Shown here: one piece after another, positions 15,230 through 21,881 of the stretch
Numbering within the stretch: the first letter of the stretch is position 1
Layout: every line of letters begins with the position of its first letter
Assembly: GCA_963642995.1 (NCBI GenBank)
Contig: CAVIIZ010000015.1
Coordinates: 1 to 35,526 of the forward strand
Source: CAVAWX01 sp963642995
GTDB taxonomy: Bacteria; Actinomycetota; Coriobacteriia; Coriobacteriales; QAMH01
Length of the DNA: 35,526 nt
Direction: 5' to 3'
Position numbers and translations under genes: made by a program
The notes under the pieces: model-generated
What the model saw: only the letters and a program-made list of their open reading frames with translations
Told to the model about the DNA's origin: nothing
Databases searched by the model: none

Positions 15230-15388
15230 CGGTGGAAATCTCGGGTCGAGCTCGGCTCCATTGAGGAGGGCAAGCTGGCAGACATGATCGTCATCGATCG
15301 AAACCTCTTCGAGGTTCCCGTGACCGACATTCACGGCACCAAGGTGCTCGAGACCATTCGTGGCGGGCAGACGGTATACGGGGCTTAG
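15230..15388 (+). pseudogene. C-terminal remnant of a third amidohydrolase
   Basis: The frame ending at the TAG at 15386-15388 encodes ELGSIEEGKLADMIVIDRN, then LFEVPVTDIHGTKVLETIRG and QTVYGA. This matches the last roughly 45 residues of the cytoplasmic amidohydrolase at 12514 closely (LGSIETGKLADLVVVDKN and so on) up to its stop. Homology stops near 15230, shortly after the nitrilase stop at 15208-15210, and no ribosome-binding site or start precedes it. The bulk of a third amidohydrolase, roughly 1.5 kb, has evidently been deleted. The reading frame of the remnant is intact, so the deletion may be fairly recent. Confidence 0.85.
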
Positions 15389-15412
15389 AGAAAATTCAAG
15401 GAGGACTTCATC

Positions 15413-16342
15413 ATGGGAATTTTCACGAGCAAAGACAAGGGAAAAGACGTGAAGGTTGCTAGCATTGCAATTGACGTCGACTCGTCTCCTGACGGCAAGG
15501 ACGTTGTCACGAGAATGCTCGAGTGGGTAGACAAAGCCTGCGACCAGGGCGCCAGGCTGGTGGTGTTTCCGGAGTGCTCTTTTGGGACGGGGTGCACGGA
15601 CAAAGCAGGCTACCTCGATGCCGTGACCGGCCTTGTGGGCCCTGACGAAAAACGCGGCCTGTACGCATCCGGTCTTGTGGAAGACCAGGAAACGACGCAC
15701 ATCTTTGAAAAGAAAGCATGGGAGAAAGACTGCTACATCATCTTCAACACCTACGAGTGCGACGACAGCCTGGTCCCCATGACGTTGTTCAACGTGTCTG
15801 CCCTGGTGGGCCCCGAGGGCTTTGTGGGCAAGTACCGCAAGGTCCATATGCCCGGCGGCGAGGCTCTTTTGGCAAAACCGGGCGATTCGTACCCCGTGTT
15901 CGACACGAAGATCGGCAAGATCGGCATCCTCATCTGCTTTGACTTCGCGTTCCCGGAGGCTCATCGCTGCCTTGCGCTAAACGGTGCCGAAATCATCGCG
16001 ATCTCCACCGCTGCCCCGCTCACAAACCTCGATAACCCCGACGAAGACCCGGGGCTCGATTTCCTGCGTGCGCAAATCAAGGCAAGCTCTTATGCAAACA
16101 ACGTCAACTACATTGTTTCCAACAACGCCAACCCGGGGGCTTTGGCCCACTCCATGATCTACAACGCCAGCGGCAAGTGCCTGGGCGAGACCGAGGGCTT
16201 TGGCGAGGGCATGGTGGTAGCCGACCTCGGCGACATCCGCGAGGGCCTTGTTCAGGCGCGTATCTTCGACAACTGCGGCCTGAACGTCTTGAAGGCGCGC
16301 GAGCCTCAAACATATGGAAAGGTCGTCGAGCCGATCCGCTAG
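15413..16342 (+). CDS. Carbon-nitrogen hydrolase (nitrilase superfamily), copy 2
   Basis: The second nitrilase-superfamily enzyme of the cluster, 309 residues, cytoplasmic. Triad: E54 in LVVFPECSFG, K143 in YRKVHMPGGE and C175 in GILICFDFAFPEA. ATG at 15413 follows aaggagg with good spacing. It shares blocks with copy 1 (KDVKVA at the N-terminus, LVGPEG, PVFDT, NPGALAHSMI), so the two arose by duplication. It is 26 residues shorter and differs around the catalytic cysteine, so a different substrate is possible. It lies just after the amidohydrolase remnant, in the same order (amidohydrolase then nitrilase) as the intact pair upstream. A strong terminator follows. Confidence 0.88.
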   Translation: MGIFTSKDKGKDVKVASIAIDVDSSPDGKDVVTRMLEWVDKACDQGARLVVFPECSFGTGCTDKAGYLDAVTGLVGPDEKRGLYASGLVEDQETTHIFEKKAWEKDCYIIFNTYECDDSLVPMTLFNVSALVGPEGFVGKYRKVHMPGGEALLAKPGDSYPVFDTKIGKIGILICFDFAFPEAHRCLALNGAEIIAISTAAPLTNLDNPDEDPGLDFLRAQIKASSYANNVNYIVSNNANPGALAHSMIYNASGKCLGETEGFGEGMVVADLGDIREGLVQARIFDNCGLNVLKAREPQTYGKVVEPIR

Positions 16343-16368
16343 GCTAAAGCGGACATAGAAGGTTTCAG

Positions 16369-16418
16369 CAAGCAGGCCAACGTCACCTCAAGAGCGGTGG
16401 CGCTGGCTGCTTGTTTTT
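16369..16418 (+). terminator. Strong intrinsic terminator closing the hydrolase cluster
   Basis: caagca, a bulged g and gccaacgtcacc (16369-16387) pair with ggtggcgctggctgcttg (16396-16413). The stem is about 18 base pairs with one mismatch and one G-T pair, and the loop is 8 bases. Five T residues follow directly. The site lies 27 bases after the copy-2 nitrilase stop and separates it from the convergent minus-strand MscL-like gene. Confidence 0.9.
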
Positions 16419-16471
16419 GAAGCCTGAGAAGGGCGAGCCGGATCGAAAGCGCGCCTTTTGGCAGCGAGCAC

Positions 16472-16906
16472 CTAGCGGCTTGTGCTGTTTTTTGAAAGAG
16501 CGTCCCTGATCTCGGACAATATCTCGGTGTTCTTGTTGGCGATTTCCACCAACTCGGCGTTGTCGTCCTCTTCGACTATCCTATGTTTTTTGCGGATAAA
16601 AAAGATCAGCTCGCACACGAGAAACACCGTGAAGAGAACGATGAGCATGTCGACGGCATTTACAAGCAGGCTTCCATAATTGACTATTTGGCCGTCGACT
16701 TCAAAGCTTGCCTGCTCTATGTTTACCCCGCCGAAGAAAGTCCCCCCGAGAAACGGAAAGAGAAAATCATGCACTGCGGAGTATATGAATCTTGAGACGA
16801 CTTCTCCCGTCGCCCAGCCCAGAGTCCACTCCACGAAGGTGGAGTCTGTGAGGAAATTTCTAAACTCGACCCACAATTGGCCTTTTTTGCGGTTGCTTTC
16901 CTTCAT
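16472..16906 (-). CDS. MscL-like mechanosensitive channel
   Basis: A 144-residue membrane protein with the layout of the large-conductance mechanosensitive channel: a short basic N-terminus, a first helix (about residues 24-50, ending in VHDFLFPFLGG), a roughly 30-residue periplasmic loop, a second helix (about 80-103, NAVDMLIVLFTVFLVCEL) and a charged cytoplasmic tail likely to form a coiled coil (ENTEILSEIRDAL-type heptads). The FRNFL...FLGG and VNAVDMLIVLFTVFLV blocks line up with MscL, but the usual helix-1 glycine/alanine pattern is altered, so it is a divergent member. ATG at 16906 has aggaacccgat before it. It starts 9 bases after the stop of the YqhA-like gene. It is AT-richer than its surroundings. 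Confidence 0.72.
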   Translation of the reverse strand: MKESNRKKGQLWVEFRNFLTDSTFVEWTLGWATGEVVSRFIYSAVHDFLFPFLGGTFFGGVNIEQASFEVDGQIVNYGSLLVNAVDMLIVLFTVFLVCELIFFIRKKHRIVEEDDNAELVEIANKNTEILSEIRDALSKNSTSR

Positions 16907-16915
16907 ATCGGGTTC

Positions 16916-17428
16916 CTATTTGTCTTTGTCGTCTTCCGGTTGCGCATGCGAGCCCATCACGTGCTTGACAAAATAGGCAAGCGAAAATATGACCGCGGCT
17001 ATGCCAATTCCGACAAACATCACGCTTTTTGCATCTGAGGTGTTGATGATCTGGCCTAAAAACGAGACCCCTATAACGGCAACCACGACGCTTACCAGTT
17101 TTTCCTTCAGGTCGTCGAGGCTGTGGAACTCAAGCCATTTGGGCAATGCGATTTTCTCGTCGATGAAAAGGGAATAGAGCCCGATCGCGATTATATACAG
17201 CACGATGGAGAGCAAGAAGAAATCGGCGTACTCGATGTATTCAACGAGCATGCTTTGAATGCTGACCTCGGTTATCACCGCCTCGACAGTTGTCCTCACG
17301 GTTGCGATCAGAGTCGAGATGGTGAGGGCCACCGCTGATATGAACAGGCCCAAAATCGGCACTGTGGCCATGAATCGAGTCCAGCCGACAAATTTATGCT
17401 TTAGTTGTTTATCAGCGTTTTTTCCCAA
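16916..17428 (-). CDS. YqhA/UPF0114-family membrane protein
   Basis: A 170-residue integral membrane protein with about four helices (residues 20-43, 64-87, 108-127 and 133-152). The stretch YADFFLLSIVLYIIAIGLYS followed by LFI resembles the signature of the UPF0114/YqhA family, whose function is not established. The start is TTG at 17428, with gagg 8 bases upstream; the next candidate, ATG at residue 20, would remove part of the first helix. It is first in a two-gene unit with the MscL-like channel, which hints at a shared role in membrane tension or ion balance, but that is inference. Base composition and codon use are AT-richer than in most of the window. Confidence 0.75.
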   Translation of the reverse strand: MGKNADKQLKHKFVGWTRFMATVPILGLFISAVALTISTLIATVRTTVEAVITEVSIQSMLVEYIEYADFFLLSIVLYIIAIGLYSLFIDEKIALPKWLEFHSLDDLKEKLVSVVVAVIGVSFLGQIINTSDAKSVMFVGIGIAAVIFSLAYFVKHVMGSHAQPEDDKDK

Positions 17429-17467
17429 GTTTCAGGCCTCTCTTGCTTCCTCTTGGCACTGCGTTTG

Positions 17468-17476
17468 ATTTTAGCA
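17468..17476 (-). promoter_or_regulatory. Candidate extended -10 for the yqhA-mscL pair
   Basis: On the minus strand the sequence reads tgctaaaat, an extended -10 (TGn then TAAAAT). A start about 7 bases further would leave a leader of about 33 bases before the TTG at 17428. No convincing -35 was found, as is usual for extended -10 promoters. Confidence 0.5.
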
Positions 17477-17572
17477 TAGGGGGTGATGGCGCTTTTCCGC
17501 ATCCGGTCGCCGGGCGGTTCGTCGCCGTTGTGTGTTTTTTCGCTTTGCCGCGTTCCTCTCCCCGCGTTTGCC

Positions 17573-17578
17573 TATACT
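17573..17578 (+). promoter_or_regulatory. Candidate -10 for the zinc-ribbon gene
   Basis: tatact lies about 79 bases upstream of the ATG at 17657. It has a near-consensus hexamer, but no -35 at normal spacing could be picked out. Confidence 0.35.
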
Positions 17579-17656
17579 GCCAAAGGCAGCGCGCAGCCCC
17601 TCGAGGCCGCGCGCCGTTTGCATCATCAGATTTCGGACCACAGGAGGTGTTGCTTC

Positions 17657-17800
17657 ATGGAGGGCTACTGCATGAAGTGCAAGAAGAAGCAAGAGATGAC
17701 CGACCCCAAGCAGACCACGACCAAAAACGGCCGCCCGATGACCAAGGGCACCTGCCCCGTCTGCGGCACCACCATCTGCAAGATCGGCAGCACCAAATAG
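17657..17800 (+). CDS. Small zinc-ribbon protein (DUF5679-like)
   Basis: A 47-residue cytoplasmic protein, MEGYCMKCKKKQEM at the start and TKGTCPVCGTTICKIG near the end. Two CxxC knuckles (C5/C8 and C33/C36) separated by a basic, Thr-rich linker form a probable one-zinc ribbon. The pattern, including KNGRPMTKG, fits the DUF5679 family of short actinobacterial proteins, which has no assigned function. ATG at 17657 has a textbook caggaggtg upstream. The frame is open back to 17483, but homology and the ribosome-binding site support the short form. It lies upstream of the trkA pair on the same strand with a 100-base gap. Confidence 0.85.
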   Translation: MEGYCMKCKKKQEMTDPKQTTTKNGRPMTKGTCPVCGTTICKIGSTK

Positions 17801-17900
17801 CTTCACCCTTTTGCCTTCGCGCCCGCAGCCGGGCGCAGGCGCTTCGCCGCCCGCCCCGTGCACCGCGCACAAGGCGGGCGGCTTTCGGGAGGGACGTGCA

Positions 17901-18548
17901 ATGAACATCATCGTGGTCGGGTGCGGGCGCGTGGGCAGCCATCTCGCGCTGCTTCTCTCCGAAGACGGACACAACGTCTCGGTCGTCGACCGCTCGGCAG
18001 AGGCCTTCCGAGGCCTCGGGCGCGATTTCAACGGCTGCACGGTCAAGGGGCTGGGCTACGACACCGACGTGCTCGAGGAGGCCGGCGTCGTGGAGGCCGA
18101 CGTCTTGGCCGCCGTCACCAGCAACGACAACAGCAACCTCATGACGGCCGAGGTGGCGCGCAGGCTCTTCGGCGTCGAGCACGTCATCACGCGCCTCTAC
18201 GAGTACCGTCGCGAAGACACCTACATGAAGCTCGGCATCGACTACGCGTGCGGCACCACGCTGGTGGCCGAGGAGATATTCTCGAAGATCCAATCCGGCC
18301 ACGGCAACCACATCGACACTTTCGGCGACTTCGAGCTGATCCGCTTCGCGCTGGCCTTGCCGCCGGATGAAGACGAGGTGGCCTGCGCTGCCCTCGAGCG
18401 CGAGTTCGGCGCGCGCATCGTGGCCTACGACCACGGCGGCACGTCCATGATGCCCTCCCGCGAATCCGATTTGCACGACGGCGACATCGTGCTCGCCTGC
18501 GTGCCACGCGAGAGCTTCGCCGATTTCGCCCGCTACATGAGAGGGTGA
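17901..18548 (+). CDS. trkA: TrkA-type potassium-uptake regulatory protein, copy 1
   Basis: A cytoplasmic regulator that gates Trk/Ktr potassium channels in response to bound nucleotides. The protein is 215 residues with one RCK unit: a TrkA-N Rossmann domain (about 1-120) with GCGRVG (G7, G9, G12) and D30 at the end of the second strand, then a TrkA-C domain (about 140-215). ATG at 17901 has gggaggg upstream; the longer start at 17811 adds a Pro/Ala-rich stretch with no homology. It ends 6 bases before a second trkA-like gene, so the two are probably co-translated and form a hetero-oligomeric ring. No TrkH/KtrB channel gene lies in the window. Confidence 0.9.
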   Translation: MNIIVVGCGRVGSHLALLLSEDGHNVSVVDRSAEAFRGLGRDFNGCTVKGLGYDTDVLEEAGVVEADVLAAVTSNDNSNLMTAEVARRLFGVEHVITRLYEYRREDTYMKLGIDYACGTTLVAEEIFSKIQSGHGNHIDTFGDFELIRFALALPPDEDEVACAALEREFGARIVAYDHGGTSMMPSRESDLHDGDIVLACVPRESFADFARYMRG

Positions 18549-18554
18549 CGCGCC

Positions 18555-19220
18555 ATGCTCATCGTCACAAGCGGAGGGTCCACCACCGCCGAGTTCCTCG
18601 TCTCGATGATGCTCGACCAAAACCACCGCATCGTCGTCATCGAAGAAGACCACGAGGTGGTCGAGCACCTCTCCGAGGTATTGCCGCCGCAGGTGATGGT
18701 CGTGGAAGGCGACGGCTGCGACTCGTCGGTGCAGCTGGACGCGGGCGTGGACGAGGCCGACCTGTTCGTGGCGCTGATGGGCCACGACGACAAGAACCTC
18801 GTCGCGTGCGAGCTGGCCATGACGAGCTTCGACGTGCCGCGCTGCATCGCCAGCGTGAACAGCCCGAAGAACCTGCGCATCTTCAAGGCCATCGGCATCG
18901 AGCCGGTCTCGTCGACCGAGATCATCGCGCGCATGGTCGAGGAGGAGGCCACGACGCGCGACATGCGCATGGTGTTCGGCCTGCGCGAAGGCGACATCGT
19001 CATGGTCGAGATCCGCCTGCCCGAGCGAATGCGGCACCGCGACGGAGTGGTGGTCAAAGACATGGGACTGAGCCGCAACGTGCAGCTGATCGCCGTCATA
19101 CGCGACGGGGACTTCGTGATGATCGACGGCAAGACGCGGCTTGCGCCGGGCGAGAAGGTCATCGCGGCGGTGAAGAGCTCGGCGGAGCGGGAGTTCCGCG
19201 AGCTGGTGCGGCGTCTCTAG
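18555..19220 (+). CDS. TrkA-type potassium-uptake regulatory protein, copy 2 with a degenerate nucleotide loop
   Basis: A second single-RCK protein of 221 residues, directly after copy 1. The TrkA-N fold is recognisable from MLIVTSGGSTTAEFL, the acidic residue E30 after RIVVIE, the DSSVQLDAGVDEADLFVAL block and the HDDKNLVACELA block. The TrkA-C domain covers about 140-221. The normal GxGxxG loop is replaced by G7-G8-S9-T10-T11-A12: only the first glycine remains. E30 replaces the usual aspartate, which in related proteins affects NAD versus NADP or ATP choice. It may bind nucleotide weakly, or act as a structural partner of copy 1. The start ATG is 6 bases beyond the upstream stop. Confidence 0.87.
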   Translation: MLIVTSGGSTTAEFLVSMMLDQNHRIVVIEEDHEVVEHLSEVLPPQVMVVEGDGCDSSVQLDAGVDEADLFVALMGHDDKNLVACELAMTSFDVPRCIASVNSPKNLRIFKAIGIEPVSSTEIIARMVEEEATTRDMRMVFGLREGDIVMVEIRLPERMRHRDGVVVKDMGLSRNVQLIAVIRDGDFVMIDGKTRLAPGEKVIAAVKSSAEREFRELVRRL

Positions 19221-19306
19221 CGCCGGCAGGCGGCACGGACGGCGCGGGCGAGGCGGACAACAGGGGCGGCGCCTTCCTGCCTGCAGCCGCGCATGTGCCG
19301 CCGGTG

Positions 19307-19315
19307 TGCTAGAAT
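19307..19315 (+). promoter_or_regulatory. Candidate promoter of tRNA-Gly
   Basis: tgctagaat is an extended -10 (TGn then TAGAAT) placed so that transcription would begin around 19322, a few bases before the mature tRNA 5' end at 19329. No -35 was recognised. Confidence 0.45.
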
Positions 19316-19328
19316 CCCTCGCGTGCAT

Positions 19329-19403
19329 GCGGGTGTTGCCAAGTGGTAAGGCCCCAGCTTCCCAAGCTGGTATTCGCGGGTTCGAGTCCCGTCACCCGCT
19401 CCA
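19329..19403 (+). tRNA. tRNA-Gly (anticodon CCC)
   Basis: A full cloverleaf can be drawn. The acceptor gcgggtg (19329-19335) pairs with cacccgc (19393-19399). The D stem is gcc/ggc. The anticodon stem ccagc/gctgg encloses the loop ttcccaa, with CCC at 19361-19363, reading GGG. The T stem is gcggg/cccgt around ttcgagt, with one G-T pair. The discriminator is T19400 and CCA is encoded (19401-19403). It stands alone, followed by a strong terminator. Confidence 0.95.
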
Positions 19404-19416
19404 TCTCGCACCTGCC

Positions 19417-19455
19417 GGGGCGGCTTTTCACCACGCGTGGAAAGCCGCCCCTTTT
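19417..19455 (+). terminator. Terminator of tRNA-Gly
   Basis: ggggcggcttt (19417-19427) pairs with aaagccgcccc (19441-19451). The stem can extend inward through t-g, c-g, a-t and c-g pairs to a 5-base loop. Four T residues follow at 19452-19455. It starts 14 bases after the encoded CCA. Confidence 0.9.
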
Positions 19456-19538
19456 CGCCTCGCGCGGCGCCCGACAAGGCATTTTCCTGAAAAGTTCAAT
19501 ATTTCTCGAAATTCCGAATAGCCAAAGGCAAGATGCCC

Positions 19539-19544
19539 TATAAT
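19539..19544 (+). promoter_or_regulatory. Consensus -10 (tataat) of the arsenic unit
   Basis: A perfect tataat hexamer sits about 209 bases upstream of the aquaporin start. The spacing region and -35 are poor (gaatag at the expected position), as expected for an activated or repressor-controlled promoter. A start near 19551 would coincide with the repeats at 19553-19591. Confidence 0.5.
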
Positions 19545-19552
19545 GCGGCAAC

Positions 19553-19591
19553 TGCCAATAATTGCATATTGCCAATAACATCTATATGCAA
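19553..19591. promoter_or_regulatory. Direct and inverted repeats, candidate operator of the arsenic unit
   Basis: tgccaataa occurs twice (19553-19561 and 19570-19578) with a 17-base period. ttgcatat (19562-19569) is matched by its inverted copy atatgcaa (19584-19591). These AT-rich repeats lie immediately after the tataat -10, over the probable transcription start, where a repressor would block initiation. An ArsR-type or other regulator is possible, but no regulator gene lies in the window. Confidence 0.45.
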
Positions 19592-19752
19592 GTATTAGGC
19601 TGCGTCGTGTTCCGAAACGCAGGCACGTGGAAAGGAGGGTTTGCTTCGCGGCTTCATGCAGCGGCGTTTCCGCCGGCTTCTCGACAGGCAAGGCCTGCCC
19701 GACGGCACGCACGGCGACCCAAGGATAGTTTTTGAAAGAGAAAGGATCTGTT

Positions 19753-20559
19753 TTGAGCGAAGAGAAAACATCGGCGCCCGACACGGGCGGCAAGACGCTG
19801 CGAGTCGTCCTTGGCGAAGTCATCGGCACGTTCATGATGTGCTTTTTCGGCATCGGCGCCGTCGCCAACGCGACGCTCGGGGTCTCGGGTGCGTTCGGCG
19901 GCCCGTTTCAGGTCGGCATGGTGTGGGGCCTTACCATCGCCATCGCCATCTACGTGACCCGCAACCTCTCCTGCGCGCACTTCAACCCGGCGGTCACTTT
20001 CGCCATGTGCATCGCAAAGCGCATGGAGTGGAAGGAGTTTCCCGTCTACGTCATCGCGCAGTTCATCGGCGCCGTCATCGCCGGCCTCTTGCTGTGGGCG
20101 CTGTTCGGCGAGTCCTGCCTGGCTGCGGGCAGCTCCGTCGACTGGTCGTCCATCTGGGCTGAGCGCTATCCCAACGGCGTGGAAGTCGCTCCCGCCTTCG
20201 TAGGGGCCCTCGCCGAGGGCGTCGGCGTGTTCGTGTTGGTGTTCGTCATCTTCTCCATGACAGAAGACAGCAATCTCGGCCGCCCCAACAACAACCTCTT
20301 CCCGCTGTTCATCGGCCTGACCGTCACCATCATCATCTGCGTGGTCGGGCCTATCACCGATGCCGGCTTGAACCCCGCGCGCGACATGGGTCCGCGCATC
20401 GTCGCGGCGATCTTCGGCATGAACGACGTGATGAGCGGCGACGCTCTGGGCACTCTCTGCGTCTACGTGGTCGGCCCCCTGGTCGGCGGCGGCCTGGCGG
20501 CGTTTTTCTGGACCAAACTCGCCGAGCGCCATCATCTGCGCGCCAACGGCGAGTGCTAA
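19753..20559 (+). CDS. Aquaglyceroporin (MIP family)
   Basis: A channel for water and small neutral solutes in the cytoplasmic membrane. The protein is 268 residues with six membrane helices. The two half-helix motifs are HFNPAVT (N78-A80) and GLNPARDMGPR (N207-D211). The Asp after the second NPAR is the mark of the glycerol-conducting (GlpF-type) branch. The start chosen is TTG at 19753, with aaagga 6 bases before it; a TTG at 19732 is possible but has no good ribosome-binding site. Its position 80 bases upstream of arsM suggests passage of As(OH)3 or a methylated arsenical, as for AqpS in Sinorhizobium, rather than glycerol use; no glycerol kinase is nearby. The leader is long, about 200 bases. 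Confidence 0.9.
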   Translation: MSEEKTSAPDTGGKTLRVVLGEVIGTFMMCFFGIGAVANATLGVSGAFGGPFQVGMVWGLTIAIAIYVTRNLSCAHFNPAVTFAMCIAKRMEWKEFPVYVIAQFIGAVIAGLLLWALFGESCLAAGSSVDWSSIWAERYPNGVEVAPAFVGALAEGVGVFVLVFVIFSMTEDSNLGRPNNNLFPLFIGLTVTIIICVVGPITDAGLNPARDMGPRIVAAIFGMNDVMSGDALGTLCVYVVGPLVGGGLAAFFWTKLAERHHLRANGEC

Positions 20560-20587
20560 AAAGCGCCCGGAAGGTTTTTGCAGGCAA

Positions 20588-20615
20588 GACCCGGAGGACT
20601 TGAAAATTTCGGGTC
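20588..20615 (+). other. Hairpin between the aquaglyceroporin gene and arsM
   Basis: gacccg (20588-20593) pairs with cgggtc (20610-20615) around a 16-base loop. No T-run follows, so a role in message stability or arsM translation is more likely than termination. Read-through joins the two genes. Confidence 0.3.
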
Positions 20616-20639
20616 GGACGTGAACGGAAAGGATTTCAC

Positions 20640-21701
20640 ATGAGCGATATACGCGAACAGGTGAAAGCGTACTACGAGTCGTTGCAGTCCAGCGGCGACC
20701 TGAAGACCGACGTGTGCAAGTGCTCGAGCGCTCCCAAGGCCATTCAGGCGATCATCGACGAGCTGCCGGCCGAGATCTGCGACAAGTTCTACGGCTGCGG
20801 CTCTCCCATCCCGCCCATGCTCGAGGGCTGCACCGTCCTCGACCTCGGCTGCGGCACGGGGCGCGACGTCTTCGTGTGCTCCAAGCTCGTGGGCGAGCAC
20901 GGCAAGGTCATCGGCGTGGACATGAGCGAAGAGCAGCTGGCCGTCGGCGAGAAGCACAAAGACGAGGTCGCGAAAAGCTTCGGCTACGCTGCCTCCAATG
21001 TCGAGTTCAAGCAAGGCTACATCGAAGACCTCGCCTCGCTGGGCATCGAAGACGACAGCATCGACGTCGTCATCTCGAACTGCGTCATCAACCTCTCGCC
21101 TTTCAAGGAAGAGGTGTTCAAGGAGATTTGGCGCGTCTTGAAATACGGCGGCGAGCTGTACTTCTCCGACGTCTTCGCCGACAGGCGCATGCCCGAGGAG
21201 CTGGCATGCGACCCGGTGCTGCGCGGCGAGTGCATCTCGGGCGCCATGTACATCGAGGACTTCCGCCGTCTCATGCGCAAAGTGGGCTGGGAAGACTTCC
21301 GCTACATGAGCACCCGCAAATCCTCCATCAGCAACGAGGAGATAGCGGCCAAAGTCGAGGACTTCACCTTCTTCAGCCGCACGGTGCGCGCGTTCAAGAT
21401 CCCCGACAAGATCGAGGACCTGTGCGAGCAGTACAACCAGGTGGCCACCTACCAGGGCACCATCGAGGGGATGAACCAGTTCTTCGACCTCGACGACCAT
21501 CACCGCTTCTTCACCGACGTGCCTCTCGACGTGTGCGGCAACAGCTGCGCCATGGTCGAGGACACGCGCTACGGCAAGGCGTTCAAGATCGAGGGCAACC
21601 GCGACGTGCACTACGGGCCGTTCCCGGGTTGCGGCAATGTGCCCTACTCTTGCGACGACGAGGACGCGGGCGGATGCTGCAGCGGCGGTTGCTGCTGCTA
21701 G
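20640..21701 (+). CDS. arsM: Arsenite S-adenosylmethionine methyltransferase
   Basis: Methylates As(III) stepwise using SAM, giving methylated and volatile arsenicals. The protein is 353 residues, cytoplasmic. The SAM motif is VLDLGCGTGRDVF (D68 to about F78). Cysteines at C26, C53 (in FYGCGSPIP), C148 (in VISNCVINLS) and C198 (in RGECISGA) correspond in position to the four conserved cysteines of characterised ArsM enzymes; the 50-residue step between C148 and C198 equals that between C174 and C224 of the algal enzyme. The C-terminus ends GGCCSGGCCC, a thiol cluster seen in many bacterial ArsM proteins and a plausible As(III)-capture tail. ATG at 20640 has aaagga upstream. It is co-directional with the aquaglyceroporin gene. 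Confidence 0.95.
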   Translation: MSDIREQVKAYYESLQSSGDLKTDVCKCSSAPKAIQAIIDELPAEICDKFYGCGSPIPPMLEGCTVLDLGCGTGRDVFVCSKLVGEHGKVIGVDMSEEQLAVGEKHKDEVAKSFGYAASNVEFKQGYIEDLASLGIEDDSIDVVISNCVINLSPFKEEVFKEIWRVLKYGGELYFSDVFADRRMPEELACDPVLRGECISGAMYIEDFRRLMRKVGWEDFRYMSTRKSSISNEEIAAKVEDFTFFSRTVRAFKIPDKIEDLCEQYNQVATYQGTIEGMNQFFDLDDHHRFFTDVPLDVCGNSCAMVEDTRYGKAFKIEGNRDVHYGPFPGCGNVPYSCDDEDAGGCCSGGCCC

Positions 21702-21791
21702 AAGGCGCGGCGATGCACGGGCCGGGTTTCTAGGCCCTTGCGCTCCGAAACCCCGCCGCCGGTGAAACCGGTCGGCCATGCGTTGTTGCGG

Positions 21792-21826
21792 AATGCGGCT
21801 TCGGGTGAAGAGCCCGGGGCCGCATT
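21792..21826 (+). terminator. Probable terminator after arsM
   Basis: aatgcggc (21792-21799) pairs with gccgcatt (21819-21826); an inner ggg/ccc pairing is possible. It is followed by tgctttc, a broken T-tract. It lies about 90 bases after arsM and could also serve the convergent UPF0210 gene. Confidence 0.45.
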
Positions 21827-21881
21827 TGCTTTCGAGCGCAGGCGCCCAGAAGAACCACCGATCAGTTAGAGCAGCCTCCGG

